This document shows positions 1 to 8,404 of a stretch of DNA of 63,484 bases, piece after piece. The DNA comes from Candidatus Amulumruptor caecigallinarius (GTDB lineage: Bacteria; Bacteroidota; Bacteroidia; Bacteroidales; Muribaculaceae). Position 1 is the first letter of the stretch. Each line of letters begins with the position of its first letter. The stretch covers positions 63,131-126,614 of the forward strand of contig JAMPDP010000001.1 in NCBI GenBank assembly GCA_023665605.1, given 5' to 3'. The notes beneath the pieces were generated by a model, which was not told the DNA's origin, made no database searches, and saw only the letters and a list, made by a program, of their open reading frames with translations. The translations under genes were made by a program, and so were the position numbers.

Positions 1-75
1 ACCCGGGCTCGAACCGGGATGGATTGCTCCAACGGTGTTTGAGACCGTCGCGTCTGCCAATTCCGCCATCCGGGC
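1..75 (-). tRNA. tRNA-Leu (anticodon CAA), 3' end cut by window edge
   Basis: Read on the minus strand, the sequence begins with acceptor arm GCCCGGA at 75-69, has a D-arm with GGCAGACGC, and an anticodon stem-loop ACGGT-CTCAAAC-ACCGT with CAA at positions 34-36. A variable arm and the T-arm GGTTCGAGCC follow. A long variable region and the CAA anticodon indicate tRNA-Leu. The 3' acceptor strand lies outside the window. Confidence 0.93.
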
Positions 76-152
76 AGGTGGTGGTGTGGCTGTGTCTGGC
101 GTATCGGTGGCGGGAGGGGAGTCCCGCGCCGATGCCGTGATGAAGAGGCTGC

Positions 153-407
153 TTACTTCTTCTTGCGGTTGCCGTAGCGGCTCATGAACTTGTCCACGCG
201 GCCTGCGGTGTCCACGAGCTTCTGCTTGCCGGTGAAGAAGGGGTGTGATGAGCTGGTGATTTCAAGCTTCACCAGAGGATAGGTGACGCCGTCAATCTCG
301 ATGGTCTCCTTGGCGGCTACGGTAGAGCGGGTGATGAAGGTCTCGTCGTTAGACATGTCCTTGAATACGACCTCGCGATAATTGTCGGGATGGATGCCTT
401 GTTTCAT
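153..407 (-). CDS. rpmE2: 50S ribosomal protein L31 type B
   Basis: This is an 84-residue protein starting [13 protein letters not shown] and ending in a basic tail (RYGNRKKK). Length and N-terminus match type B L31, a protein of the large ribosomal subunit. The zinc-binding CxxC pair of type A L31 is absent, so this is the zinc-independent form. It is transcribed alone: the tRNA-Leu lies downstream and ldcA (598-1542) is upstream on the same strand with its own stop well before it. A full -33/-7 promoter sits 120 bases upstream, leaving a leader of about 115 bases rich in GGCGCC hairpins. Confidence 0.95.
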   Translation of the reverse strand: MKQGIHPDNYREVVFKDMSNDETFITRSTVAAKETIEIDGVTYPLVKLEITSSSHPFFTGKQKLVDTAGRVDKFMSRYGNRKKK

Positions 408-527
408 CTTGTTATGCTGTTGTGTTCGTGTATGCTTAATGCTGTTAATGGCGCACGGGGCGCCGCAATCGGTTTATTGTGGCGCTGGTAGGGCGCCGCA
501 GACTTGTAATGGCGCGGCAAAGTTAGG

Positions 528-560
528 CATTATCCGCGTCACTTGCAACCCCTTGGCAAA
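528..560 (-). promoter_or_regulatory. Bacteroidetes-type promoter for L31
   Basis: On the minus strand TTTG (560-557), 21 bases, then TAACTTTG (535-528). This matches the TTTG-N19-21-TAnnTTTG pattern of the primary sigma factor in Bacteroidetes. Transcription would start near 522, giving a leader of about 115 bases before the ATG at 407. Confidence 0.75.
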
Positions 561-597
561 ATTTCACATCGCCCGGAGCATCGCCGCCGGTCATCGC

Positions 598-1542
598 TCA
601 CTGAATAATCTCCACCACATCGTCGGTGACGCGCAGCGTGGTAAGACGGCTCTCCACAAGGGGGATGTTGTGGCTCACGTGCCCTACCGGTGCGTGAAAG
701 GCCACGGGGATGTCCAGACCCTCGGTGACGCGCGCTATCATATCTTCCATGGCGGTGCCATCCACGTCAGGCGAATATTCCGTAAACTGCCCGATGATGA
801 GTCCCTTGACGCGGTCGAGCACGCCGGCAAGCCGCAGCTGATACATGATGCGCTCGGTCTTGTAGACCGGTTCTGACACATCTTCGAGAAAGAGGATGAG
901 GTCTTCAGCAGGTGCCTTGGAGGCATCTTCGGCGGGTGCCAGCATATCAAAGGGTGTAGCGATGAGGTCGGCGAACACAGCGAGGTTGCCCCCGACGAGC
1001 CGCCCTGTGGCCTCGCCGGGGATGTTGCGCCGGTCGGAGGCGAAACGCTGGGTCACGGGCACGCCGCGCAGCAGGTCAAACAGAGCCTGTGAGTCATCAT
1101 CCTCGCCCTTGGTGGCGGCGATGTGTGATGCCATGGGTGCGTGGATGCTCTCGATGCCGTGGCGATTCATCAGTGCATGCAGGGCGGTGATGTCACTGTA
1201 GCCGATGATCCACTTGGGGTTGTCGCGCAGCGGGAGCTTGTCGAGGCGTTCGAGCAGATGCACTGCTCCGTAACCTCCTCGGGAACAGAAGATGGCCTTC
1301 ACATCGGGGTCAAGGATGGCGGCCTCAAGGTCGGCGTACCGCTCCTCCTCAGTTCCGGAGTAGGTGTGGTGGCGTCCTAACGCGTGAGGCGACACCTCCA
1401 CCTCCCAACCCTGCTTGTGGAGCACGGGCACAGCCTGGTGCACATACTGGGCTTTGACCGCTCCGCTGGGCGACACTATGGCTATCTTGCTCCCCTCGGT
1501 GAGCGGTTCGGGAGATATGTATTTCTTCTTAGAATCAGACAT
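598..1542 (-). CDS. ldcA: LD-carboxypeptidase (peptidase S66 family)
   Basis: A 314-residue protein of the S66 family, which cleaves the terminal D-Ala from murein tetrapeptides during peptidoglycan recycling; some relatives (MccF) inactivate microcin C. The catalytic triad is visible: Ser116 in GYSDIT, Glu220 in FLEDV and His288 in GHVSHN, with spacing as in characterised LD-carboxypeptidases. The N-terminal Rossmann-like start SKIAIVSPSG is typical. There is no signal peptide, so it should be cytoplasmic. The radical SAM gene lies upstream on the same strand, separated by a long palindrome (1566-1613). The 13-mer AACAAGCTCTTAA lies 20 bases before its ATG. Confidence 0.92.
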   Translation of the reverse strand: MSDSKKKYISPEPLTEGSKIAIVSPSGAVKAQYVHQAVPVLHKQGWEVEVSPHALGRHHTYSGTEEERYADLEAAILDPDVKAIFCSRGGYGAVHLLERLDKLPLRDNPKWIIGYSDITALHALMNRHGIESIHAPMASHIAATKGEDDDSQALFDLLRGVPVTQRFASDRRNIPGEATGRLVGGNLAVFADLIATPFDMLAPAEDASKAPAEDLILFLEDVSEPVYKTERIMYQLRLAGVLDRVKGLIIGQFTEYSPDVDGTAMEDMIARVTEGLDIPVAFHAPVGHVSHNIPLVESRLTTLRVTDDVVEIIQ

Positions 1543-1565
1543 TGTTGGATTTCGGTGTTCGTTTA

Positions 1566-1613
1566 AGAGCTTGTTATTAAGAGGTTGTTTAAAAACACCC
1601 TCTTACAAGCTCT
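1566..1613. repeat. 48-bp palindrome between the radical SAM gene and ldcA
   Basis: Outer arms AGAGCTTGT (1566-1574) and ACAAGCTCT (1605-1613) and inner arms AAGAGGTTGTTT (1579-1590) and AAACACCCTCTT (1593-1604, one mismatch) form a long hairpin. A second small hairpin, ATCACTTCGTGAT, follows at about 1615-1627. It sits between two minus-strand genes. It could act as a terminator of the radical SAM gene, an RNA-processing site, or a dispersed palindromic repeat. Confidence 0.75.
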
Positions 1614-1633
1614 AATCACTTCGTGATGTTGAT

Positions 1634-2416
1634 TTAACCTGTGACCTGCACCTCTATGCCGGCTTCGCGGCGGATGCGGTCAGCTATGGCATCGAGCTCT
1701 TCGCGGGGCACTTTGCGAAGGTGCTCGGCGGGTGTCTTGCGGTCGATGGAGTAGAGCATCACCTCGGCGGGACGAATATGCTTGTAGGCATTGATGAGTG
1801 CATCGACCTCCTCCGGGGTTGTGTTGTCAATCTGTTTGCCGTCATGCTCGCCGCGCAGCATCATGGTCTGCACCACCACGTGCCCGTCAAACCCTGCGAG
1901 TCGGCGCACCACGTCATCTACCTTGTATGAGGGTTGTGTGGGGCGGTCAATGAGCCGCACGGTAGGGTCAAGAGCTGAGTCGAGCTTCTGTATATTGTTG
2001 TCAACGCGGCGCAGAGCCTCGTTCACTTCCGGTTTGCCAAGCATCGTGGCATTGGAGAGCACAGAGATTTTCACCCCCGGGAAATACTTGTCGCGCAGGC
2101 GGATGGTGTCGTCAATCACCCCGTTGAAGTCAGGGTGCAACGTGGGTTCGCCATTGCCGGAGAATGTGATGACATCCAACGGCTCGCCGGCTTCTTTCAT
2201 GGCTGAGAGCTTGGCTTCAAGGTCGGTCGCTACCTGCTCGCGGGCAGGGATGCCCGATTTGCCTGGTCCCTGAGCGTTGAATCCGGCCTCGCAGTAAAGG
2301 CAGTCAAATGTGCACACTTTGCCATCATTAGGCATCAGATTGACGCCGAGCGAAGTGCCGAGCCGCCGCGAGTGTATAGGCCCGAATATTGTGGAGTGAA
2401 ACAGTACGGTCTGCAT
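1634..2416 (-). CDS. radical SAM protein
   Basis: A 260-residue protein with the [4Fe-4S]/SAM motif CTFDCLYC (Cx3Cx2C) at about residues 36-43, followed by a conserved TFSGNGEPTLHPDF segment (SAM-binding GGE-like motif) near residue 105. Both are diagnostic of radical SAM enzymes. The N-terminus FGPIHSRRLGTSLGVNL and the overall layout fit the COG0731-like group, some of which modify tRNA bases or act as activating enzymes. The substrate cannot be assigned from sequence. It lies upstream of ldcA on the same strand but is separated from it by a palindrome. Confidence 0.88.
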   Translation of the reverse strand: MQTVLFHSTIFGPIHSRRLGTSLGVNLMPNDGKVCTFDCLYCEAGFNAQGPGKSGIPAREQVATDLEAKLSAMKEAGEPLDVITFSGNGEPTLHPDFNGVIDDTIRLRDKYFPGVKISVLSNATMLGKPEVNEALRRVDNNIQKLDSALDPTVRLIDRPTQPSYKVDDVVRRLAGFDGHVVVQTMMLRGEHDGKQIDNTTPEEVDALINAYKHIRPAEVMLYSIDRKTPAEHLRKVPREELDAIADRIRREAGIEVQVTG

Positions 2417-2424
2417 GGGTGAGA

Positions 2425-2565
2425 ATCAAATTCCTCAAGCATAGCTTGGATGAATTTGATGTTTAACGGTTTAGAGGTTTAGAAGTTTAATAGTTTAAGG
2501 TATAACAGGTTAATCGGTTAAGGGGTTATTTGGTTTTGGGTTTAATGGGTTGGCGGTTTTTTTGA
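2425..2565. repeat. hairpin plus degenerate GGTTTA-type tract downstream of the S23 gene
   Basis: A hairpin ATCAAATTC...GAATTTGAT (2425-2460, with inner CAAGC/GCTTG arms) is followed by about 100 bases of degenerate GGTTTAGA/AGTTTAA repeats ending in a T run at about 2554-2560. On the opposite side of the four-helix-bundle gene, a similar tract occurs in inverted orientation. Confidence 0.7.
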
Positions 2566-2961
2566 TTATGCTTGTTTGATAGGGTGCGTCATCGTATTGA
2601 GGTGTTCTAAGTATGACCGTCTAAGTGCGTTAAGCATTTTTGAGACAGTAAAGAACTGAGGCCTGATGAGATGGAGCTGCTCATCAGAAACATATCCTAA
2701 ATCGTGACAGATCTCCACCTGACAGTAGGCCTCCATCAGAGAGCCATACGAAATCTCGATAAAATGTATTTTTTCTTTAAAGGACATACGTCCACATCCC
2801 TCGGCAATGTTTGATGGTACAGAGGTGATAGACCTCTGAAGTTGGGCTGCGATGGAATAACGTTCATTGCCCGGTAGACGGTTGATTAACACATAAACTT
2901 CCCTTACGAGTTTTCGTGCTTCCTTATATACGTTTAGTCTTTCAAAAGAGAACAATTCCAT
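2566..2961 (-). CDS. four-helix bundle protein (23S rRNA-intervening-sequence / S23 family)
   Basis: A 131-residue, all-helical protein beginning MELFSFERLNVYKEARKLV. It has the family features RSITSVPSNIAEGCGR near residue 45 and EISYGSLMEAYCQVEI near residue 70. Members are encoded in intervening sequences of some 23S rRNA genes and, as free-standing genes, are frequent in Bacteroidetes; a related fold (Avd) is an accessory of diversity-generating retroelements. No reverse transcriptase or variable repeat is present here. The gene is flanked on both sides by low-complexity octamer tracts in inverted orientation, which suggests a movable cassette. Function is unknown. Confidence 0.88.
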   Translation of the reverse strand: MELFSFERLNVYKEARKLVREVYVLINRLPGNERYSIAAQLQRSITSVPSNIAEGCGRMSFKEKIHFIEISYGSLMEAYCQVEICHDLGYVSDEQLHLIRPQFFTVSKMLNALRRSYLEHLNTMTHPIKQA

Positions 2962-2982
2962 AATGCAACGTGATAAATACTA

Positions 2983-3072
2983 TATCAAACAATTAAACAT
3001 CTAAACCAATAAACATCTAAACCAATAAACCAATAAACCAACAAACTAATAAACCCATAAACCCATAAACAC
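2983..3072. repeat. degenerate 8-bp tandem tract (TAAACCAA) upstream of the S23 gene
   Basis: From about 2990 the sequence is built of 8-base units: TAAACATC/TAAACCAA twice, then TAAACCAA, CAAACTAA and TAAACCCA. The unit TCTAAACC is the reverse complement of the GGTTTAGA units on the far side of the S23 gene. The tract lies directly after the S41 protease stop codon, which it does not overlap. Confidence 0.8.
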
Positions 3073-3078
3073 GTCAGT

Positions 3079-4122
3079 TCAGCTATTGGTGAGCATGCCA
3101 ATGGCAAAATCCAGTATCGGGTCGATGCCCTGAGCGGTCTGTTCCGGCGCAATGGTGACTTCACACCCTTCAGACGGGGTGACACCATCCTCGGTAGGGC
3201 GGCCGGCGGGATCGAGCACCGAGCAGGCCGAGAAGCGCACGCCCCAGCCGTTGGGTATCTCGCTGTTGAAGGGCATGCCGGAGCCTCCCCCGGTGGTGGC
3301 GCCCACGATTTTCACTCCGGGGATGCTCTTCATCACTGACACGAAGTTGTTGGCCGCTGAGAATGTGCCGCGGTTGGTGAGCACCACCACAGGCTTTCCC
3401 CAGAGGTAGTGTCCGTCACCGGCAGGACGGTAGTGATAGGCATACGGCTCCGAGAAGTCATTGTGCCCGGGGCCCGTCTTGTGGCTGATGTAGCCCGCAA
3501 GCATCTCCCGGTCAATGAAGCGGCTCACCAGGCGCTCTACATTCGACATCTCGCCGCCACCGTTGCCGCGCACATCAATGATAAGCCCCGAGGCTGTGTT
3601 GAGGTCAGTGAGAACCCAGTCAAGATTTCCTTCGCCCACTGTGGCGCTGAACGACGGGTAATACAGGTAGCCCACATTGTCGGTGAGCATCCCGTAGGTC
3701 ATGCCTGAGGTCTGTTTGTAGTTGAAGTTGAAGTAATATTGCTGAATCACCCTGAGGTCAAAATTCTCCGGGTAGTCGCTCCACCATTGCCGGTAATACG
3801 ACACCTCGAAGGGGGCAATAAGGTTGGTGTGACCGTCACGCAGCTCGGCAAGCATCTCGGCGCATACACCGAACAGCTCCGTGCGTGTCATGTTGGGGCG
3901 GATGCGGGGGGCGTAAGCGGCGTGAACGGCATCCCAATCCACCCCCTTCTCGGCGAAGAAGCAGTAATGTTCATCAACAACAGTCCACAGAGCCTCGAAG
4001 TTACCCTGCGGGTCATCGTCCCACTGCTCGATGCTGTGACATGAGGAAGCACACAGAGCTGCGCTGAGCGTCAGTGCCCCCGACAGAATCAGACGGGATA
4101 GTTTCTTCACAAGTGTTATCAT
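3079..4122 (-). CDS. S41 family peptidase, predicted lipoprotein
   Basis: A 347-residue protein with a tail-specific (C-terminal processing) protease domain. The N-terminus carries a hydrophobic signal (residues 10-25) ending CASSC, so Cys28 is a probable lipidation site. The conserved structural motif DVRGNGGG lies at 193-200 and the nucleophile region GTFSAANNF at 252-260, with Ser255 as catalytic Ser. No PDZ domain is evident between signal and protease domain, so it is a minimal S41 enzyme. The gene starts 12 bases after the DUF3316 gene and is probably the last gene of the pyrH operon. Substrate is unknown. Confidence 0.88.
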   Translation of the reverse strand: MITLVKKLSRLILSGALTLSAALCASSCHSIEQWDDDPQGNFEALWTVVDEHYCFFAEKGVDWDAVHAAYAPRIRPNMTRTELFGVCAEMLAELRDGHTNLIAPFEVSYYRQWWSDYPENFDLRVIQQYYFNFNYKQTSGMTYGMLTDNVGYLYYPSFSATVGEGNLDWVLTDLNTASGLIIDVRGNGGGEMSNVERLVSRFIDREMLAGYISHKTGPGHNDFSEPYAYHYRPAGDGHYLWGKPVVVLTNRGTFSAANNFVSVMKSIPGVKIVGATTGGGSGMPFNSEIPNGWGVRFSACSVLDPAGRPTEDGVTPSEGCEVTIAPEQTAQGIDPILDFAIGMLTNS

Positions 4123-4134
4123 CAGGCAGAGAGG

Positions 4135-5028
4135 TCAATAGAGGGCGTGGATTATCTTTGGGTCACTCGCATCTTTACGGTGCGCGTCAAGGCTCATCCA
4201 CTCGCCCGAGAGTCCGAATACGAAGGTGTTGCTTGTGATGCGTGTGGTGAGGTGACTTACGTTGGTCGACAGCACGCGCCCTCGGTAGCCCACTCTGAGC
4301 GATGTGGAGCCGAGGTGGAGGTCGAGGGCCAGCAGATTGTCCATGGCGAAGTAGTTGCCCCAATGCGCCCAGTGTGCCAGATTGCGGGTGTTGCCGAGCC
4401 ATATCTCATAGTAGAGCTCGCCATATTCGGGTCCGAAAAAGGCTCCCGTCACCGGGAGGGTCATCAGGTAAGAGGCGGTGACGGGGAGACGACCTATGCG
4501 ACCGTTCCATGCCACATATCCTGCGGCATCCACTGTCCATTGCACCTTGGCCGAGGCGGGATTGTTGCCGTTGCGCCCGTTATACATGCACCCGCCGGCT
4601 ATCCCCGTAGCACCACCGACACCTGCGGTGAACCCGGGCATGATGTTCCAGCGGCGCATCATGGCCCAACGGGCATCCAGCCCGGCATACCACATTGAGG
4701 CGTTGCCAGCCGGGGAGTCGGCATCGTCCCATTCGCCGCGGAAGGCCAAGCGCATCACCCACTTCTCCGGGTCAAACTTCATGGCCTGCCACCGCTCATA
4801 GCCTAATGCCACAGAGTAGCCCTTATATATTAAAGGTGTGAGGTAAGTGTCGGCAAGGTGAGTGCCGCCCGCTTCAAGGGTGTAGACCGACGTCACCGGA
4901 CGGAGAGGCTTCAGGGGTGTCAGCTCCGGAGCTGACACCCGGGTAGCGGCAGAGTCAGTTTGCGCGAAGGCTCCGAGGCCTGTCACCATGCACGCAACTA
5001 TTGCCGCAAGCAATGCTCTAATCTTCAT
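4135..5028 (-). CDS. DUF3316 domain-containing exported protein
   Basis: A predicted 297-residue protein. The start was placed at MKIRALLAAIVACMV (5028) because this gives a clear Sec signal peptide ending GAFAQ; an in-frame ATG further upstream lies well inside parC. The mature part is rich in aromatic residues and alternating beta strands, as in outer-membrane beta-barrel-like DUF3316 proteins of Bacteroidetes, with TYLTPLIYKGYSVALGYER as the family-like segment. The start codon overlaps the parC stop by 11 bases in another frame, indicating coupled translation. Function is unknown. Confidence 0.8.
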   Translation of the reverse strand: MKIRALLAAIVACMVTGLGAFAQTDSAATRVSAPELTPLKPLRPVTSVYTLEAGGTHLADTYLTPLIYKGYSVALGYERWQAMKFDPEKWVMRLAFRGEWDDADSPAGNASMWYAGLDARWAMMRRWNIMPGFTAGVGGATGIAGGCMYNGRNGNNPASAKVQWTVDAAGYVAWNGRIGRLPVTASYLMTLPVTGAFFGPEYGELYYEIWLGNTRNLAHWAHWGNYFAMDNLLALDLHLGSTSLRVGYRGRVLSTNVSHLTTRITSNTFVFGLSGEWMSLDAHRKDASDPKIIHALY

Positions 5029-7762
5029 CGTCAGGCTCCAGCAGTGATGGTTGGGTGGCATCGTCAGGCTCCTCGGGGTGTGTTGCGTCCGAGGGTGCGT
5101 CAGCGGCAGGGGTATCTTCCCCCTCGGGCTCATCGGCGAACGCCGGCTCCAGCTCCTCGACGGTGGCCAGCTCCCATGTGGTTAGGCGTTTCCCCTTGGC
5201 GCGGAATGACTTGGTGCCCACAAATTCCTCGGCATCCACCTCCATCGGTTCGCGCTGGGCATCCGCTCCGCCGAAGGTGAGTCGCAGGCGTGCCCCCGGG
5301 GTGTCAGTCATGAAGATGAGGCGCGACTTCTCGTTGTCGCCGATAAAGCGTTGCTTCTTGGCCGACGGCTCAAAGGTGAAGCGTTTCAGGTAAGGGTAGC
5401 CCTGGTCTGCATCGAAGAGCACCGCAGTCCACACCACTCCCTCGCGATACTTCTCGATGCGCAGGATGTTGTCCTCGTAGTGGTTGGTGGCCTCGAAGGT
5501 TGACATATAGTATTCGCCCGAGCGGAGTACCACGAGCACCTGGTCGGTGCCAAGAAACTCACCCAGATAGTTGCCCTGAGCATTGTAGTTGATGCGGAGC
5601 ACGTCAGGGTCAAACCACACCTTGCGACCGCCAAGCGTCGACACCCCTTTGTCTTTCAGGGTGAAAGACTTCACCTCGTTGCGCGTCACCAGATTGCCTA
5701 TGGCACTCTTTCCCTTGATGGCGAGCTTGCTGAAGTCGAGATCAAACGACAGGGCCTTGAGCCTTGGCTTCTCTCGCAGGTTGACGCTCACCGTCTCGGC
5801 CTCGCCGTTGTGGTTCACAGTGAGGTAGCGGATGCGGCTGCCGGGGGTGCCGGGGGTGAGGTTATACTCCTTGTCGCGCGTCACACCGGTGATGGCGCAT
5901 CGCTTCTGATAGTATGGGCCGGAGCGGCCGTTCTGGTAGATGATATTGTAGATGGTTCGCTCATCCTTCGGCTTGAATACGCCGAGCCACAGCACATTCT
6001 TACCCACAAAGAGCTTGTCGGCAACGCGCACCACTTTGTAGCGCCCGTCACGGTAGATGATGAGGATGTCATCAATTGATGAGCAGTTGCACACGAACTC
6101 ATCCTTCTTGAGCGACGTGCCGATGAAGCCCTCCTCGCGGTCTATGTAGAGCTTCTCGTTGACCTCGGCCACGGTGTTGGCCTGAATGGAGTCAAAGGAG
6201 CGGATCTGCGTGTGGCGGGGGTACTCCTCGCCATACTTGCGGCGCAGTTCCTCATACCAGCCTATGGTGTAGGCTGTCATGTCAGAGAGCTTGGAGCGCA
6301 GGTCAGCGATGCGGGCTTCGTAGGACGCTATCAGCTCCTCATGCTGGCGGGCGTTGAAGCGGATGATGCGCCCCATCTTGATGTCAAGCAGCCGGGCCAC
6401 ATCGTCATGCGTCACCTCACGCACCAGCGAGGGTTTCCATGGCTCAAGACGCTTGTCGATATGGATGATGGCCGCTTCCTTGCTCGCGGCCTGTTCATAT
6501 TCGCGGTCCTTATAGATGCGCTCCTCAATGAAGATGCGCTCCAGCGATGCCAGAAAGAGCTGTTCGCGAACCTCGGCGAGCTCTATCTCCATCTCGCGGC
6601 GCAGCAGTTCGCGGGCGCGGTCCACGTTGTAGCGGAGCACGTCGCTGACCCCCACAAAGTGGGGCTTCCTGTCGCGTATCACGCAGCAGTTGGGCGACAC
6701 TGACACCTCACAGTCGGTGAAGGCATAGAGGGCGTCGATGGTTTTGTCTGACGATGTGCCCGGCAGCAGGTGTACCTGAATGTTGGCCTCTGCTGCCGTG
6801 TTGTCGCTCACTTTGCGTATCTTGATCTTGCCGCTCTCAAAGGCTTTCAGTATGGAGTCAATCACCCCGCCGGTGGTCTTGCCATAGGGGATTTCGGTGA
6901 TGGCAAGAGTCTTGGAGTCAACCTTCTCGATCTTGGCACGTATCTTCACGGCCCCGCCGCGCTCACCGTCGTTGTAACGGCTCACGTCAATCATACCGCC
7001 GGTCACGAAGTCAGGGTAGAGCGTGAACTCCTCCCCGCGCAGATAGGCCACGGCGGCATCAATGATTTCGTTGAAGTTGTGGGGCAGTATCTTGCAGCTC
7101 AGCCCCACGGCAATGCCTTCCACACCCTGACTCAGCAGCAGCGGAAACTTTGATGGCAGAGCCACCGGCTCCTTCTTGCGGCCGTCGTAGCTTGGCGTCC
7201 ACTCTGTCACCTTGGGGCTGAACAGCGTGTCGAGGGCAAACTGGCTCAGGCGCGCCTCGATGTAACGCCCTGCGGCTGCCGATGCTCCGGTGAGGATGTT
7301 GCCCCAGTTACCCTGAGTCTCCACAAGCAGATCCTTCTGGCCGAGCTGTACCAGGGCCTCATATATTGAGGCATCACCGTGGGGATGATACTGCATGGTA
7401 GTGCCCACGATGTTGGCCACCTTGTTGTAGCGGCCGTCATCGAGCGTCTTCATCGAGTGGAGTATGCGTCGCTGCACCGGCTTGAGGCCATCGTCGATGG
7501 CCGGCACGGCACGCTCCAGGATGACGTAGGATGCGTAGTCCAAAAACCAGTTGCGGTACATCCCCCTCAAGTGGTGGGGCACAAGGTCATCGGCCAGCGA
7601 ATGGCGGCGCGGGCGGGCGTCGTCATCGGCCGGCGCACCCAGCTCGGCCTCGGTTTCTTCGAGGTCTTCGCCGGGGAGCTCTATGTCGTTGCCGTCGCGG
7701 GGAGCGGCACTGTCGTCATCCGGCAGCAGCTCGTCAGCGTCGTCGTCGGGGTTGCGTGTCAT
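5018..7762 (-). CDS. parC: DNA topoisomerase IV / gyrase subunit A
   Basis: A 914-residue type IIA topoisomerase A subunit, which cuts and rejoins DNA in the decatenation or supercoiling reaction with a ParE/GyrB partner (not in this window). The breakage-reunion domain starts near residue 60 (RGMYRNWFLDYASYVI). The catalytic pair Arg166-Tyr167 lies in AAAGRYIEARLSQ, and the quinolone-region segment TTMQYHPHGDASIYEAL is at 121-137. The first ~55 residues are an unusually acidic, low-complexity extension, and the C-terminal ~45 residues are again acidic (EPDDED end). The gene sits 32 bases after frr and overlaps the DUF3316 gene. Confidence 0.93.
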   Translation of the reverse strand: MTRNPDDDADELLPDDDSAAPRDGNDIELPGEDLEETEAELGAPADDDARPRRHSLADDLVPHHLRGMYRNWFLDYASYVILERAVPAIDDGLKPVQRRILHSMKTLDDGRYNKVANIVGTTMQYHPHGDASIYEALVQLGQKDLLVETQGNWGNILTGASAAAGRYIEARLSQFALDTLFSPKVTEWTPSYDGRKKEPVALPSKFPLLLSQGVEGIAVGLSCKILPHNFNEIIDAAVAYLRGEEFTLYPDFVTGGMIDVSRYNDGERGGAVKIRAKIEKVDSKTLAITEIPYGKTTGGVIDSILKAFESGKIKIRKVSDNTAAEANIQVHLLPGTSSDKTIDALYAFTDCEVSVSPNCCVIRDRKPHFVGVSDVLRYNVDRARELLRREMEIELAEVREQLFLASLERIFIEERIYKDREYEQAASKEAAIIHIDKRLEPWKPSLVREVTHDDVARLLDIKMGRIIRFNARQHEELIASYEARIADLRSKLSDMTAYTIGWYEELRRKYGEEYPRHTQIRSFDSIQANTVAEVNEKLYIDREEGFIGTSLKKDEFVCNCSSIDDILIIYRDGRYKVVRVADKLFVGKNVLWLGVFKPKDERTIYNIIYQNGRSGPYYQKRCAITGVTRDKEYNLTPGTPGSRIRYLTVNHNGEAETVSVNLREKPRLKALSFDLDFSKLAIKGKSAIGNLVTRNEVKSFTLKDKGVSTLGGRKVWFDPDVLRINYNAQGNYLGEFLGTDQVLVVLRSGEYYMSTFEATNHYEDNILRIEKYREGVVWTAVLFDADQGYPYLKRFTFEPSAKKQRFIGDNEKSRLIFMTDTPGARLRLTFGGADAQREPMEVDAEEFVGTKSFRAKGKRLTTWELATVEELEPAFADEPEGEDTPAADAPSDATHPEEPDDATQPSLLEPDDED

Positions 7763-7794
7763 TCAGGGTGTGATGGATGGAGCGGGCGGTTTTT

Positions 7795-8355
7795 TCAGAC
7801 GGTGAGAATTTCCTTCTCCTTGGCGGCAAAGAGCTCGTCAATCTTCTTCAGATACTTGTCGTGGAGCTTCTGAGCGGTAGCCTCGGAATCCTTCTCCACA
7901 TCCTCGGGCATACCTTGCTTCACGGCCTTCTTGAGGCCCTCGATGGCATCGCGGCGCGCATTGCGCACGCTCACCTTAGCCTGCTCGGCCTCTGCCTTGC
8001 TCTGCTTCACAAGCTGCTTGCGGCGCTCCTCGGTCAGAGGCGGTATGGAGATGCGTATTACCTCGCCATTGTTCTCGGGGGTGATGCCAAGCTCGCTGTT
8101 GATGATGGCTTTCTCAATCTCCTTGAACATGGGCTTCTCCCAGGGAGTGATTACGATGGTGCGTGCATCGGGCACCGAGATGTTGGCCACATTGCTGATG
8201 GGGGCTGCCGAGCCATAATACTCCACGCGGATGCCGTCGAGAATCTTGGGGTTGGCCTTTCCGGCGCGGATGTGGGCCAGGCTCTCGTCAAGATACTCTA
8301 CGGCCATCTCCATCTTCTCCTCGGCGGGGCCGAGATATGTCTTGGGGTCTGTCAT
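7795..8355 (-). CDS. frr: ribosome recycling factor
   Basis: A 186-residue protein matching the usual length of RRF, which splits post-termination ribosomes together with EF-G. It has the characteristic [17 protein letters not shown] segment near residue 27, [15 protein letters not shown] near 53 and the C-terminal helical hairpin [15 protein letters not shown]. It lies 49 bases after pyrH, the conserved bacterial order pyrH-frr. Confidence 0.97.
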   Translation of the reverse strand: MTDPKTYLGPAEEKMEMAVEYLDESLAHIRAGKANPKILDGIRVEYYGSAAPISNVANISVPDARTIVITPWEKPMFKEIEKAIINSELGITPENNGEVIRISIPPLTEERRKQLVKQSKAEAEQAKVSVRNARRDAIEGLKKAVKQGMPEDVEKDSEATAQKLHDKYLKKIDELFAAKEKEILTV

Positions 8356-8404
8356 TGTGTATGTATAGGGTGGTGTTAGGTTTGGTTGGTTAATAGGTCA
8401 CTTG

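Noticed and set aside
2566-2961. A diversity-generating retroelement based on the Avd-like four-helix protein
   Set aside because: No reverse transcriptase, template repeat or variable repeat could be seen anywhere in the window.
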